Shown: piece after piece, positions 1 to 7,655 of the stretch | Layout of the letters: the number at the start of each line of letters is the position of its first letter | Position numbering within the stretch: the first letter of the stretch is position 1 | Assembly: GCA_002698965.1 (NCBI GenBank) | Contig: PAAT01000059.1 | Span: 1-53,025 of the forward strand | DNA: 53,025 bases | From: Rhodopirellula sp. | GTDB taxonomy: Bacteria; Planctomycetota; Planctomycetia; Pirellulales; Pirellulaceae | Direction: 5' to 3' | The notes under the pieces: generated by a model | Seen by the model: only the letters and a program-made list of their open reading frames with translations | What the model was told of the DNA's origin: nothing | The model's database searches: none | Translations under genes and position numbers: made by a program

Positions 1-75
1 AGGGTCAAGCCGAGGAGGGTCAAGCCGAGGAGGGTCAAGCCGAGGAGGGTCAAGCCGAGGAGGGTCAAGCCGAAG
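1..75. repeat. 15-bp tandem repeat, five copies
   Basis: The unit AGGGTCAAGCCGAGG repeats head to tail at 1-15, 16-30, 31-45, 46-60 and 61-75; the last copy differs by one base (A for G at position 14 of the unit). The array may continue to the left of the window. Because 15 is a multiple of three, copy-number changes keep the reading frame. Read in frame 2 it encodes GSSRG repeats, and in frame 3 GQAEE repeats. There are no spacers between copies, so it is not a CRISPR array. Confidence 0.95.
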
Positions 76-142
76 TCCTGTTAGCCGTGTTCCAAGTCGA
101 GGAGGTGTGGGCAACGGGGGAGGAAGGTCTGGGGGTAGATGA
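2..142 (+). CDS. C-terminal end of an upstream gene, probably a type II secretion pseudopilin (partial)
   Basis: The window opens inside a gene. Frame 2 is open from base 2 to a TGA at 140-142. It encodes GSSRG repeats followed by a Gly/Arg/Ser-rich tail ending in GGRSGGR. Its stop overlaps the gspK start as ATGA (139-142), the usual arrangement of translationally coupled genes. In type II secretion operons the gene before gspK is normally gspJ, so a GspJ-like protein with a low-complexity tail is the likeliest identity; that rests on gene order only. Frame 3 is also open, to a TAA at 162-164, and would encode GQAEE repeats with a 26-nt overlap. I prefer frame 2 because of the ATGA junction, but I cannot exclude frame 3. 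Confidence 0.4.
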   Translation, partial: GSSRGGSSRGGSSRGGSSRGGSSRSPVSRVPSRGGVGNGGGRSGGR

Positions 143-1128
143 TTATCCGCTTGGTAAAACGTAAGACGGGAATCGCACTAGTCATAGTGCTCATTATTAT
201 CGCGTCATTGGTCGTTATTGCAACTGGATTTGCTTTCTCTATGGGTGTAGAGGCTCGTTTGGTGCGTAATACTCGTTATAATCCAGACTTAGACTGGCTA
301 GGGCGTTCAGGTGTTGAGTTGGCTAGGTTTATTTTATCTAAACGAGTACCTGGAGAAGAGCGCATGGACGCACTTCATCAGCGATGGGCAGGGGGGCCAG
401 GGCGTTTTGCGGGGCCAATGAGCGATGGAAGTATTGCAGAGCTAGAACCTTGGGAGGAATTAGCTTTAACAAATGTTCAACTTGGCCAAGGAACCTTTTC
501 AATTAAAATTACTGATCAAGAGCGCAAATTAAATATCAACAGTGCTCCGGAGCCATTATTACGTTACATTCTAGAGCAGCATGCTGAGGTAGCAGCAACA
601 GATGTTGATATATATATTGATTCCTTAAAGGACTGGATGGATCCAGATGAAAACTCTGGATTGAATGGTGCAGAGTCAGATGATTATTTAGGAGAGCCAG
701 AGCCTTACTATGCAAAAAATGGTCCTCTAGACCATATAACCGAATTAAAAATGGTTATGGGATTTAAAGATGATCCAGTTGCATATGAAATATTTGCAAA
801 GCATTTTACGGCAATATCTGGTGGTCTGGTCAATATTAATACTACTACTGCTGAAGTCTTGGAGTTGCTACCTGGAATGGATCCAATTATCGCACAGGAT
901 ATTATTAGATTTCGTTCGGAACAGCCATATCAGAGTATTGGAGATATTAATCAAGTTGCCCCACCAGAATTTACAGATGGAATCCGTGAATATTTATCCA
1001 CTCAAAGTGCAACTTTTGAGGTAGAGGTAACTGCACAAGTGGGTAAAGATCCTCCTAGAAAATATCGTTCTCTTCTGAGGCGAGTTTCGCCTCAGGACAT
1101 AAGAATACTTTATTTTCATAGTGAGTAA
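139..1128 (+). CDS. gspK: Type II secretion system minor pseudopilin GspK
   Basis: GspK caps the tip of the periplasmic pseudopilus that drives type II secretion across the outer membrane. The 329-residue protein has a basic N-terminus, a prepilin-like cleavage site after Gly11 and a hydrophobic helix at about 12-33. Residue +5 after that site is Ile rather than Glu, the known peculiarity of GspK. The body carries the family marks: LNINSAP (131-137), DWMDPDE followed by a Gly/Asp-rich stretch (165-182), KNGPLDHITEL (193-203) and a helix-hairpin-helix-like VNINTTTAEVLELLPGMD (231-248). A purine-rich GGAGGAAGG lies upstream of the ATG. The start overlaps the stop of the preceding gene (ATGA). 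Length is normal for the family. Confidence 0.9.
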   Translation: MIIRLVKRKTGIALVIVLIIIASLVVIATGFAFSMGVEARLVRNTRYNPDLDWLGRSGVELARFILSKRVPGEERMDALHQRWAGGPGRFAGPMSDGSIAELEPWEELALTNVQLGQGTFSIKITDQERKLNINSAPEPLLRYILEQHAEVAATDVDIYIDSLKDWMDPDENSGLNGAESDDYLGEPEPYYAKNGPLDHITELKMVMGFKDDPVAYEIFAKHFTAISGGLVNINTTTAEVLELLPGMDPIIAQDIIRFRSEQPYQSIGDINQVAPPEFTDGIREYLSTQSATFEVEVTAQVGKDPPRKYRSLLRRVSPQDIRILYFHSE

Positions 1129-1151
1129 GCGTAGATTGCTCTTAGAACCTT

Positions 1152-2423
1152 ATGAAAAAAAATAAACTAACACGTCGTGAATTTGCAGGCCGTGCAGTTG
1201 CAGCAGCAGCTACAGTCAGTATTGTTCCTCGCCATGTCATTGGTAAAGGAGAGACTCCTCCCAGTGAAATCGTAACTAAAGCAGTCATTGGCGTTGGAGG
1301 AATGGGAATGGGCCATCTTAAGGGCGTTAATCCTAAAGCCAAGTTAGTGGCGGTTTGTGATGTCGATGAGAACCATCTTAAGAGGGCTCAAAAAGAAGGT
1401 GGAAAGGATGTTAGGGCATACAAGGATTTCCGTGAGGTTTTAGAGCAAAGTGATGTTGATGTCGTTCATGTCCCTACCCCGCCACACTGGCATGCACTAA
1501 TCTCAATTGCTGCTGCTAAAGCTGGTAAGGACATCTGGTGTGAAAAACCACTTAGCCGAACTATTTATGAGGGAGAAAAGGTTGTTGAGGCTGTTAATAA
1601 ATATAAACGTATTTTTCGATTGAATACATGGTTTCGTTTCCGCTCTGGTTTTTACGGAATGGGAATAGAGGCAAAGCCTATCAAGAAGCTAGTAATGAGC
1701 GGAATACTAGGTGGGCCATTGAAAGTTACAGTAAGTGGGGTGACAGGTTTTAATTGGAAGCATAATTGGAGTGGAAGAACAGATCTTACTAAGCAGCCAA
1801 TTCCAAAGAATCTTGATTATGATATGTGGATAGGTCCAGCGCCATACAAACCTTATCACCCTCACCGTGTTCATGGCACTTTTCGCGGATATTGGGATTA
1901 TGATGGTGGTGGATTAGGAGATATGGGGCAGCATTATCTTGATCCGGTCCAGTATATTCTTGGCAAGGATAATGAAAGCCCGGTTCAAATTGAGGCAGAT
2001 ACACAGCCTCAACATCACGATGCTGTTCTTCCATGGCGGGAAATCCGTATGAAATATGCTGATGGTACTCAGATTATTTTGGACGGAGAAAATCGATATA
2101 AAGAAGCCGCTTTTATAGAAGGTCCAAATGGAAAGTTATTCAAAGGATTCAAATCTGATATACCCGATTTGGAGAAAAAGTTAGCAGAATTCCCTGAACC
2201 TGAACCGCAAGTTACAGACTTTATAGAAGCTGTTAAGGAGCGTAAAAAGTTTGCTCTAAATGAAGTTAATGGACACCGATCATGCACCATTGTGAATTTG
2301 GCGAAGATTGCTTTACGTACTCGACGTCGACTAAGGTTTGATTCCGATAAGCAGCGGTTTATTAAGGATGAGGAAGCAAATTCCTATGTTAAACAACCAA
2401 TGCGTGGTCCTTGGAAGCTCTAG
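1152..2423 (+). CDS. Tat-exported Gfo/Idh/MocA family oxidoreductase
   Basis: A predicted NAD(P)-dependent sugar or polyol oxidoreductase of 423 residues. The N-terminus has a twin-arginine signal (TRREFAGRAV, Arg8-Arg9, then a hydrophobic Ala/Val stretch to about residue 30), so the folded protein should be exported with its cofactor. The Rossmann loop GVGGMGMGH is at 47-55 and the family's EKP motif at 131-133. A long C-terminal alpha/beta domain follows, with a GGGLGDMGQHYLD stretch typical of these secreted relatives. Such Tat-exported Gfo/Idh proteins are abundant in Verrucomicrobiota and Planctomycetota. The substrate cannot be read from the sequence. The gene follows gspK by 23 bp without a visible Shine-Dalgarno sequence; a functional link with secretion is not evident. 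Confidence 0.88.
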   Translation: MKKNKLTRREFAGRAVAAAATVSIVPRHVIGKGETPPSEIVTKAVIGVGGMGMGHLKGVNPKAKLVAVCDVDENHLKRAQKEGGKDVRAYKDFREVLEQSDVDVVHVPTPPHWHALISIAAAKAGKDIWCEKPLSRTIYEGEKVVEAVNKYKRIFRLNTWFRFRSGFYGMGIEAKPIKKLVMSGILGGPLKVTVSGVTGFNWKHNWSGRTDLTKQPIPKNLDYDMWIGPAPYKPYHPHRVHGTFRGYWDYDGGGLGDMGQHYLDPVQYILGKDNESPVQIEADTQPQHHDAVLPWREIRMKYADGTQIILDGENRYKEAAFIEGPNGKLFKGFKSDIPDLEKKLAEFPEPEPQVTDFIEAVKERKKFALNEVNGHRSCTIVNLAKIALRTRRRLRFDSDKQRFIKDEEANSYVKQPMRGPWKL

Positions 2424-2456
2424 GTATTATTAAACTTAGAATATATAGATATAATA

Positions 2457-3503
2457 ATGGATGATAGGCGGATCCTAGTAACTGGTGCAGCTGGATTTAT
2501 TGGTTCTAAAATAGTTGAGTTACTTTTGGCTGAGGGTCATAAAGTTGTTGGAGTTGATAATCTCAATGATTATTATGATGTTAGCTTGAAGAACTATCGG
2601 GTAAATTCACTTTTGATAGAAAAAGATCCGCACCAAGATATTTCTTTGTCCAATGACAAACAGGGCCTACGTAAAGCAGACTTTTCTAATGAGGATTATA
2701 GCTTTTATCAGTTAGACATCGAGAATCAAAAAGATGTCAATGCCCTTTTTAAAACGTTTTCTTTTGCTTCTGTATTAAATTTGGCAGCACGTGCTGGAGT
2801 GCGTTACAGCATGGAAAATCCACATGTCTATATGACTACTAATGCTAATGGCACTTTAAATCTACTAGAAGCTATGCGGCATAATGGAGTCAAAAAAATG
2901 GTATTAGCCTCTACTTCCTCTTTGTATGCAGGTCAGAAAATGCCTTTTGTTGAAACGCTTTCTGTAAACACTCCTATTTCCCCTTATGCTGCTAGCAAAA
3001 AAGCGGCTGAGGTAATGGCTTTTTCTTATCATAACCTATATAATCTAGATATATCGGTCGTGAGATATTTTACTGTTTTTGGGCCGTGTGGTAGGCCAGA
3101 CATGTGCATGTTTCGTTTCGCTGAATGGATACATAATAATGTTCCAATAGAGCTTTTTGGTGATGGCGAGCAAAGCCGAGATTTTACTTTTGTTGAAGAT
3201 ATTGCACGTGGAACTATTGCTGCTCAAAAAGAATTGGGTTATGAGATCATTAATTTAGGTGGCGGGAATAATCCAGTTTCAATTAATAGCGTAATTGAAC
3301 AGATAGAGTTAAGCTTAGGCAAAAAAGCGAAGATTAATAGAAAGTCATTCCATAAGGCCGATATGATGTCAACCTGGGCTGATATATCAAAAGCGAAAAG
3401 CTTAATCGAATGGTCACCTCAAGTTTCTCTTAATGATGGTATTCAAAAGACTATGGAATGGCATAAAGTTAACCGTCAATTGCTCAATGATATTAAGCTA
3501 TAG
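2457..3503 (+). CDS. UDP-glucuronate 4-epimerase-like NAD-dependent epimerase (SDR)
   Basis: Extended short-chain dehydrogenase of 348 residues, predicted to epimerise a UDP-sugar at C4. The NAD loop GAAGFIG is at 10-16. The N-terminal VDNLNDYYDVSLKNYR (33-48) is characteristic of the UDP-glucuronate 4-epimerase (CapI/GAE) group. STSSLY (152-157) and the catalytic YxxxK as YAASK (Tyr177, Lys181) are present. The protein is slightly longer than usual because of an insertion at about residues 55-80. It converges with the minus-strand gene at 3517 with only 13 bp between. Product specificity (GlcA to GalA) is inferred from family resemblance. It could supply a uronic acid to the surface-sugar locus downstream, although it is separated from it by an unrelated operon. 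Confidence 0.85.
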   Translation: MDDRRILVTGAAGFIGSKIVELLLAEGHKVVGVDNLNDYYDVSLKNYRVNSLLIEKDPHQDISLSNDKQGLRKADFSNEDYSFYQLDIENQKDVNALFKTFSFASVLNLAARAGVRYSMENPHVYMTTNANGTLNLLEAMRHNGVKKMVLASTSSLYAGQKMPFVETLSVNTPISPYAASKKAAEVMAFSYHNLYNLDISVVRYFTVFGPCGRPDMCMFRFAEWIHNNVPIELFGDGEQSRDFTFVEDIARGTIAAQKELGYEIINLGGGNNPVSINSVIEQIELSLGKKAKINRKSFHKADMMSTWADISKAKSLIEWSPQVSLNDGIQKTMEWHKVNRQLLNDIKL

Positions 3504-3516
3504 AAATAATAAGTTT

Positions 3517-4860
3517 TTAATCTTCTCTGCTTTTATTCGTTTTTTTAGTCAATAGTACTTTTTCCACTCTTGGGCCGTCAGTTTCTACAACTTTCATTTT
3601 AAATTTTCCTAATATTATCTCGTCTCCTTCTTTTGGAAAACTTCCCAACCTTTGAGTCATCAGTCCGCTAATTGATGATATGCCTTCCTCTAAGGCTGAT
3701 TCGCCAACAAGTTCTTCCAGTTCGTGAGTTGGTAGCATTCCTAAAGCTTCCCAATGAAAATCATCAATTTGTTTAATTTGAGGTATTTCGCGATCAAATT
3801 CATCCTGAATCTCACCCACCAATTCTTCCAAAATATCCTCAAGCGTAATCATTCCAAGCGTTCCTCCGTATTCATCTACGACAATTGAAAAATGTAATTT
3901 TCTTTCAAGAAAAAGTTCAAGTAGTCTTTCTAGTCTGCAGGTTTCTGGAACATAGATGATTTCTCTAGCTACGGGTATTAAATCAGAAGTTTTCTTAATT
4001 TTATTTCTTAGCCTATATATGTCCTTAATATGAATAATTCCCAAAGTGTGGTCCAAATCATCATCTTCACATAAAGGGAATCTGGAGTAATTTGTCTTTT
4101 CCACAATTTGAATACATTCTGAAAGTTTAGATTCAATATCGATTCCTACAATTTTTGTTCGAGGTTGCATTACTTCGCGAGCAACACGGTGATCAAGTTC
4201 TAGTGCATTCATAACTATTTCTCGACCAAGCTTTGAACGATCGATTTTTTTTTGATTAGTTTCAACCAGCAATCTGATTTCTTCTTCCGAGTGATTGTCA
4301 TGACTTTCACTTGCAGCTTCTACTCCAAGCATTCTTAGTATTAAAAGCGATGACCAGTTAAGAATCTGCACTATTGGATATGTTATTCGATAAAACCATA
4401 CCATAGGATAGGCAACCCAAAGGCTTGTTGGCAGAGGCTTCTGAATTGCCAATGTTTTTGGTGCCATTTCACCAATAACAATATGTAATGTTGTAATGAC
4501 TGAAAATCCAACTGCAAAAGAGATAGAGGTTCTAAGTGCTTCAGACTTTATTTCAAGCCAATGATATAAAGGCTCCAAAAGAGTTTCAAAAATAGGTTCC
4601 CCTATCCACCCAAGTGCAAGACTGGCTAAAGTAATACCCAATTGGCACGCGCTTAAAAAAGCATCGAGATTATTGACAACGTATTTAGTAACTTTTGCTC
4701 TACGATGCCCTTTTATTAATAGCGGTTGAAGCTGTGTATTACGGACTTTTACAAGTGCGAATTCCGCTGCAACAAAAAAACCGTTTAGTCCAACTAAAAA
4801 TATTACCGCAATAATTTTAGCGGTCATCCAAAGCCAATTGATACTTTCTAGATCCTCCAT
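3517..4860 (-). CDS. DUF21/CBS/CorC_HlyC membrane protein (CNNM-type), full length
   Basis: A 447-residue protein of the HlyC/CorC (CNNM) family, linked to Mg2+/Co2+ transport or efflux. An N-terminal DUF21 membrane domain (about 15-180) includes VGLNGFFVAAEFALVKVR. Two CBS repeats follow, with the family signature VMQPRTKIV (230-238). VVDEYGGTLGMITLEDILEE (327-346) leads into the C-terminal CorC_HlyC domain. This is the last gene of a three-gene minus-strand operon; its ATG directly abuts the stop codon of the gene at 4861. All expected domains are present, so this paralogue is probably functional. Confidence 0.9.
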   Translation of the reverse strand: MEDLESINWLWMTAKIIAVIFLVGLNGFFVAAEFALVKVRNTQLQPLLIKGHRRAKVTKYVVNNLDAFLSACQLGITLASLALGWIGEPIFETLLEPLYHWLEIKSEALRTSISFAVGFSVITTLHIVIGEMAPKTLAIQKPLPTSLWVAYPMVWFYRITYPIVQILNWSSLLILRMLGVEAASESHDNHSEEEIRLLVETNQKKIDRSKLGREIVMNALELDHRVAREVMQPRTKIVGIDIESKLSECIQIVEKTNYSRFPLCEDDDLDHTLGIIHIKDIYRLRNKIKKTSDLIPVAREIIYVPETCRLERLLELFLERKLHFSIVVDEYGGTLGMITLEDILEELVGEIQDEFDREIPQIKQIDDFHWEALGMLPTHELEELVGESALEEGISSISGLMTQRLGSFPKEGDEIILGKFKMKVVETDGPRVEKVLLTKKTNKSRED

Positions 4861-5844
4861 TTATCGCTGATTTTCGCTAAAAATAACTTTAAGAATATCT
4901 TGTAGGCCCACGATGCCGGCTTCTCTTTGTGATGGGCCAATAACAATTGCTAGCCAATTTCCACTTTGCTGCATGCGCTTTAGTGCTGTTTCAATTTTTA
5001 GATCTGATGGGAGAAATAGAGCAGGTTGTAAATAATCTATTGCCTCTTTAGTGTCGTCATAATCTTCTTTATATAGTGAAGTTTTCAATGTTACGATTCC
5101 TATAACTTTTCTCTGCCCTCCGGTAAATTTCCAGACGGGTATTCTTCCAATTTGATTAATATGGCAAAGTTTTACTACTTGCGAGATTAAGGTATCAGCA
5201 GAGGCGGTTACTGATAAGTTTAGAGGAATGGCAAATTGGCCAAGTGTTCTATCACTTAAGCGTACTACTTGTTTAACCATGAATCGTTCTTCACTACTTA
5301 AACTTTCATTAGACTCTTCCATTAAAGCTATTAACTCTTTTCTATTTCTAAAAAGTCGATTTGCTAGTGGTTGGCTAACAGATCCTTCGAAGGCATCACC
5401 AAAGACTTGGTGAACTAAGCTGACAAATGGGCTAAGAATAATTTGAATTATTCTAAATGGTTTTGCGACAATAAGGCAAAGTCTATTGGGGAATTTACGG
5501 AATAAGGTCTTTGGTAAAAGATCGCAAAAAATAAACAGTACAAATATTATTAAAATAAAAAATGACCAAAATAATGTGTTATTATTAGTCGCCTGTTTTA
5601 ATAATAAAACTAGAACAATTACAAATGCAGCATTAGAAAAAGTATTTCCTAATAAAATTGTCCAATAAAAACGTTCCGGTTCTCGATAATAATTGAATAA
5701 AATTCGTGCATGCGAATTGCCTTCGCGCATTTGTTGTCTGAGTCTGAGACGATTGACGAAAAAAATCCCATTTTCAATTCCTGAAAAAAGAAAAGACATA
5801 GCTGCCGCAAAAAGCATAAGAAGAGAATAGAGAGCTATAGTCAT
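4861..5844 (-). CDS. Shortened DUF21/CBS membrane protein, CNNM-type without CorC domain
   Basis: The middle member of the three-gene operon, 327 residues. The DUF21 membrane part is recognisable, including CDLLPKTLF at about residue 107-115, with several hydrophobic helices before residue 150. The CBS region is degenerate: the usual VMxPR signature is replaced by FAIPLNLSV, and the DE(Y/F)GGTxG...EDxLEELVGE block is reduced to GPSQREAGIVGLQDILKVIF. The protein stops there, so the C-terminal CorC_HlyC domain is missing. Since both neighbours retain these elements, this looks like a diverged subunit, perhaps a partner in a heteromeric complex. There is no internal stop or frameshift, so it does not look like a pseudogene. 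Confidence 0.85.
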   Translation of the reverse strand: MTIALYSLLMLFAAAMSFLFSGIENGIFFVNRLRLRQQMREGNSHARILFNYYREPERFYWTILLGNTFSNAAFVIVLVLLLKQATNNNTLFWSFFILIIFVLFIFCDLLPKTLFRKFPNRLCLIVAKPFRIIQIILSPFVSLVHQVFGDAFEGSVSQPLANRLFRNRKELIALMEESNESLSSEERFMVKQVVRLSDRTLGQFAIPLNLSVTASADTLISQVVKLCHINQIGRIPVWKFTGGQRKVIGIVTLKTSLYKEDYDDTKEAIDYLQPALFLPSDLKIETALKRMQQSGNWLAIVIGPSQREAGIVGLQDILKVIFSENQR

Positions 5845-5846
5845 AA

Positions 5847-7064
5847 TTATCTAATTTTTTTTACAATCAATTCCTTTACACGTCTTTCATCACTAGCTAC
5901 GACTGTAAGTTCAAAGTCATTCATGCGTGCTGATTGACCATTTTTTGGCACAACTTCTTTTAGTGCGGTAATGAGGCCTCCCATTGTATCGACATCTTTG
6001 AGGCTAAAAAAATCTGGTGCTATTTTTTTAAAATCATCAATTGGCAGATTCCCATTTACTCTCCATCGATTGCGATTAAGCTTTTCAATAGTGAACTCAG
6101 CCTTTTCCCCTTCTTCACGCATCTCTCCAACTAATTCTTCTAAAACATCTTCTATGGTAATTAGTCCAGCGGTTCCTCCAAATTCATCCAATACAATAGC
6201 TAAACCTCTACGCTGTGTTTGAAGACTTTTTAGCAAATCCATTAAATTCATTGAAGCTGGGACAAAAGATGGGAATTCTATTGATTCTGACAAATCCTCT
6301 TTGGGCTGAAGCAATAGTTTCCTAGTATTCAAAATGCCTACTATATTATCTGGTTTGTCATTGAAGATAGGAAGCCGAGTATATTTGTATTTTTTGGCTG
6401 CACTAATCATATCATCAATAAGAGCATCATCCTCAATACAAATCATTTCTGAGCGAGGCTTCATTACTTCTTCAGCGGTTTTTTGATCTAGTTTGATAAT
6501 TTCGATCATCATTTCTCTTTCTGATCTTTCTAAAACTCCTTGTTGATATGCCCAATCAATTAGTTCAGCAAATTCTTCTTCTGTGGTTATTAAATTTGAT
6601 TTGATTCCTTTCGGAATCAGTAAATTTGATGATTTATTACTAATTTTTTCAGCTAATAACCCTAATGGCCTCATAATAAGGTGAAATAAATAAATTGGTT
6701 TTGCCGGGAATAATACCCAATGATGAGGAGCTTTTAAAGTTAGTGTTTTTGGTATGATATCACATAATAATGCAATTATAATCAATAAAATACAGAATAA
6801 TAACATAAAATGCAATATTTGTAGTTCTTCGAAATTCAATACTAATAATGCCACGATACATGCATTTGAGATGGCGGTTGCCAATGTCAAAGTAGTCATG
6901 AGTTCCTGAGTATCATTTATTAATGAAAAATATTTATTTTGGATTTTTTTTGCTATTTGTCTGTTTCGCCAGCTCTTAATTGAGAATAAAGATGACTCTA
7001 TGGTCCTTAATATGAAGCTAAAAACAACCAGAAATAATATTAAAATGTAGGTTATTGATTCCAT
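5847..7064 (-). CDS. DUF21/CBS/CorC_HlyC membrane protein (CNNM-type)
   Basis: First gene of the minus-strand operon, about 405 residues. Hydrophobic DUF21 helices occupy roughly the first 140 residues (with CDIIPKTLTL). CBS repeats with VMKPRSEM follow, then VLDEFGGTAGLITIEDVLEE and a complete C-terminal CorC_HlyC domain. The family is associated with divalent-cation (Mg2+/Co2+) homeostasis. I place the start at the ATG at 7062-7064; a TTG codon immediately upstream (7065-7067) is the alternative. No Shine-Dalgarno sequence is visible. The next gene begins 2 bp after this stop, so the three genes are almost certainly co-transcribed from a promoter in the 7065-7297 gap. Confidence 0.88.
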   Translation of the reverse strand: MESITYILILFLVVFSFILRTIESSLFSIKSWRNRQIAKKIQNKYFSLINDTQELMTTLTLATAISNACIVALLVLNFEELQILHFMLLFCILLIIIALLCDIIPKTLTLKAPHHWVLFPAKPIYLFHLIMRPLGLLAEKISNKSSNLLIPKGIKSNLITTEEEFAELIDWAYQQGVLERSEREMMIEIIKLDQKTAEEVMKPRSEMICIEDDALIDDMISAAKKYKYTRLPIFNDKPDNIVGILNTRKLLLQPKEDLSESIEFPSFVPASMNLMDLLKSLQTQRRGLAIVLDEFGGTAGLITIEDVLEELVGEMREEGEKAEFTIEKLNRNRWRVNGNLPIDDFKKIAPDFFSLKDVDTMGGLITALKEVVPKNGQSARMNDFELTVVASDERRVKELIVKKIR

Positions 7065-7164
7065 CAAGAAAGGTATAATTTGAAAAAAATCGAAATCCCA
7101 ATGTTGAGATTATAAATTATACATTTATATCGATTAGGTGCTAATTCTCTCAGATTATTGTCTT

Positions 7165-7206
7165 AAATCAAACTTTACTCTTGTATTCGGACAGTTTGTT
7201 TGATTT
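7165..7206. promoter_or_regulatory. Perfect 9-bp inverted repeat, candidate operator
   Basis: AAATCAAAC (7165-7173) is repeated in inverse orientation as GTTTGATTT (7198-7206), with a 24-bp spacer. A second small palindrome, GTTCTGAAC, lies at 7225-7233. Both lie upstream of the GbsR/MarR-type regulator gene, so an autoregulatory operator is possible. In AT-rich DNA an 18-bp symmetric match can arise by chance, so this is only a candidate. Confidence 0.3.
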
Positions 7207-7266
7207 GTTCGGTTTTTATTTAACGTTCTGAACAAAGTAGATTCTTATTTAAATATAGAATTGACC

Positions 7267-7280
7267 GGCGCGGAGCGTCC
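7267..7280 (+). promoter_or_regulatory. GC-rich leader patch resembling an ops/JUMPstart element
   Basis: GGCGCGGAGCGTCC stands out in AT-rich surroundings, about 20 bp before the first reading frame of the locus. Its core GCGGAGCGT differs from the enterobacterial ops core GCGGTAGCGT by loss of one T. In enterobacteria ops elements sit in the leaders of surface-polysaccharide operons and recruit RfaH. The position fits, but no RfaH/NusG-like gene is in the window, and the match is short and imperfect. Confidence 0.2.
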
Positions 7281-7297
7281 AAACCTTTTAATTAATT

Positions 7298-7645
7298 ATT
7301 AAGATTAACAAAGAAAATCGTCCTTGGGGGTCCTTTACTATTTTAGATGAAGGTCAAGGATATAAAGTTAAAAGACTAAGTGTAAATCCAGGGCATGAAA
7401 CTTCTATGCAATTTCATAAGCATAGATCCGAGCGGTGGACAGTGATTGAAGGTGAAGCGACTGTTAAATTAGGTGATGAAGTTAAAATAATTCATAGAAA
7501 TGAATGGATATACATACCTGTTGGAGAGAGGCATCAACTTACTAATAATGGTAAATGTTTAATGCAACTTATTGAAGTGCAAATTGGAGATTATTTGGAA
7601 GAAGATGATATTGTAAGATTAACGGATAAGTATGGTCGTATTTGA
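7298..7645 (+). CDS. Cupin, mannose-6-phosphate isomerase C-terminal-like, with no canonical start codon
   Basis: A small single-domain cupin of about 115 residues. Homology to the C-terminal cupin of type II mannose-6-phosphate isomerases/GDP-mannose pyrophosphorylases begins at RPWGSFTILDEGQGYKVKR (codons from 7319) and runs to the end (EDDIVRLTDKYGR). An internal ATG at 7406 would delete the first third of the fold (RPWG block and the PGH strand), so it is unlikely to be the true start. Upstream the frame stays open to a TAA at 7289-7291 and contains no ATG, GTG or TTG. The best-placed initiators are ATT codons at 7295 or 7298. Either it uses a rare ATT start, or its start codon has mutated or was mis-sequenced. 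The metal-binding pattern (PGH..., QFHKH, E after the Trp-Thr strand) looks complete. Possible role: sugar isomerase or sugar-binding helper at the head of the locus. Confidence 0.75.
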   Translation: MKINKENRPWGSFTILDEGQGYKVKRLSVNPGHETSMQFHKHRSERWTVIEGEATVKLGDEVKIIHRNEWIYIPVGERHQLTNNGKCLMQLIEVQIGDYLEEDDIVRLTDKYGRI

Positions 7646-7655
7646 CTTATCTTAA

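Larger units (their letters stand above)
7065..7297. other. Divergent intergenic region between the cation-protein operon and the polysaccharide locus
   Basis: This 233-bp gap must hold promoters for the leftward DUF21/CBS operon and probably for the rightward polysaccharide locus. It is AT-rich apart from a GC-rich patch at 7265-7280. It contains a perfect 9-bp inverted repeat (7165-7173 / 7198-7206), a small GTTCTGAAC palindrome (7225-7233) and the GC-rich patch, listed separately. I could not pick a convincing -35/-10 pair on either strand. No RNA gene or small protein was recognised. Confidence 0.6.

Noticed and set aside
1..75. Direct repeats as a possible CRISPR array
   Set aside because: The units are 15 bp and contiguous, with no spacers, and they fit a coding tandem repeat.
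7406..7645. Cupin starting at the first ATG (79 residues)
   Set aside because: Family homology continues upstream to RPWG at 7319; starting here would remove a large part of the beta-barrel.
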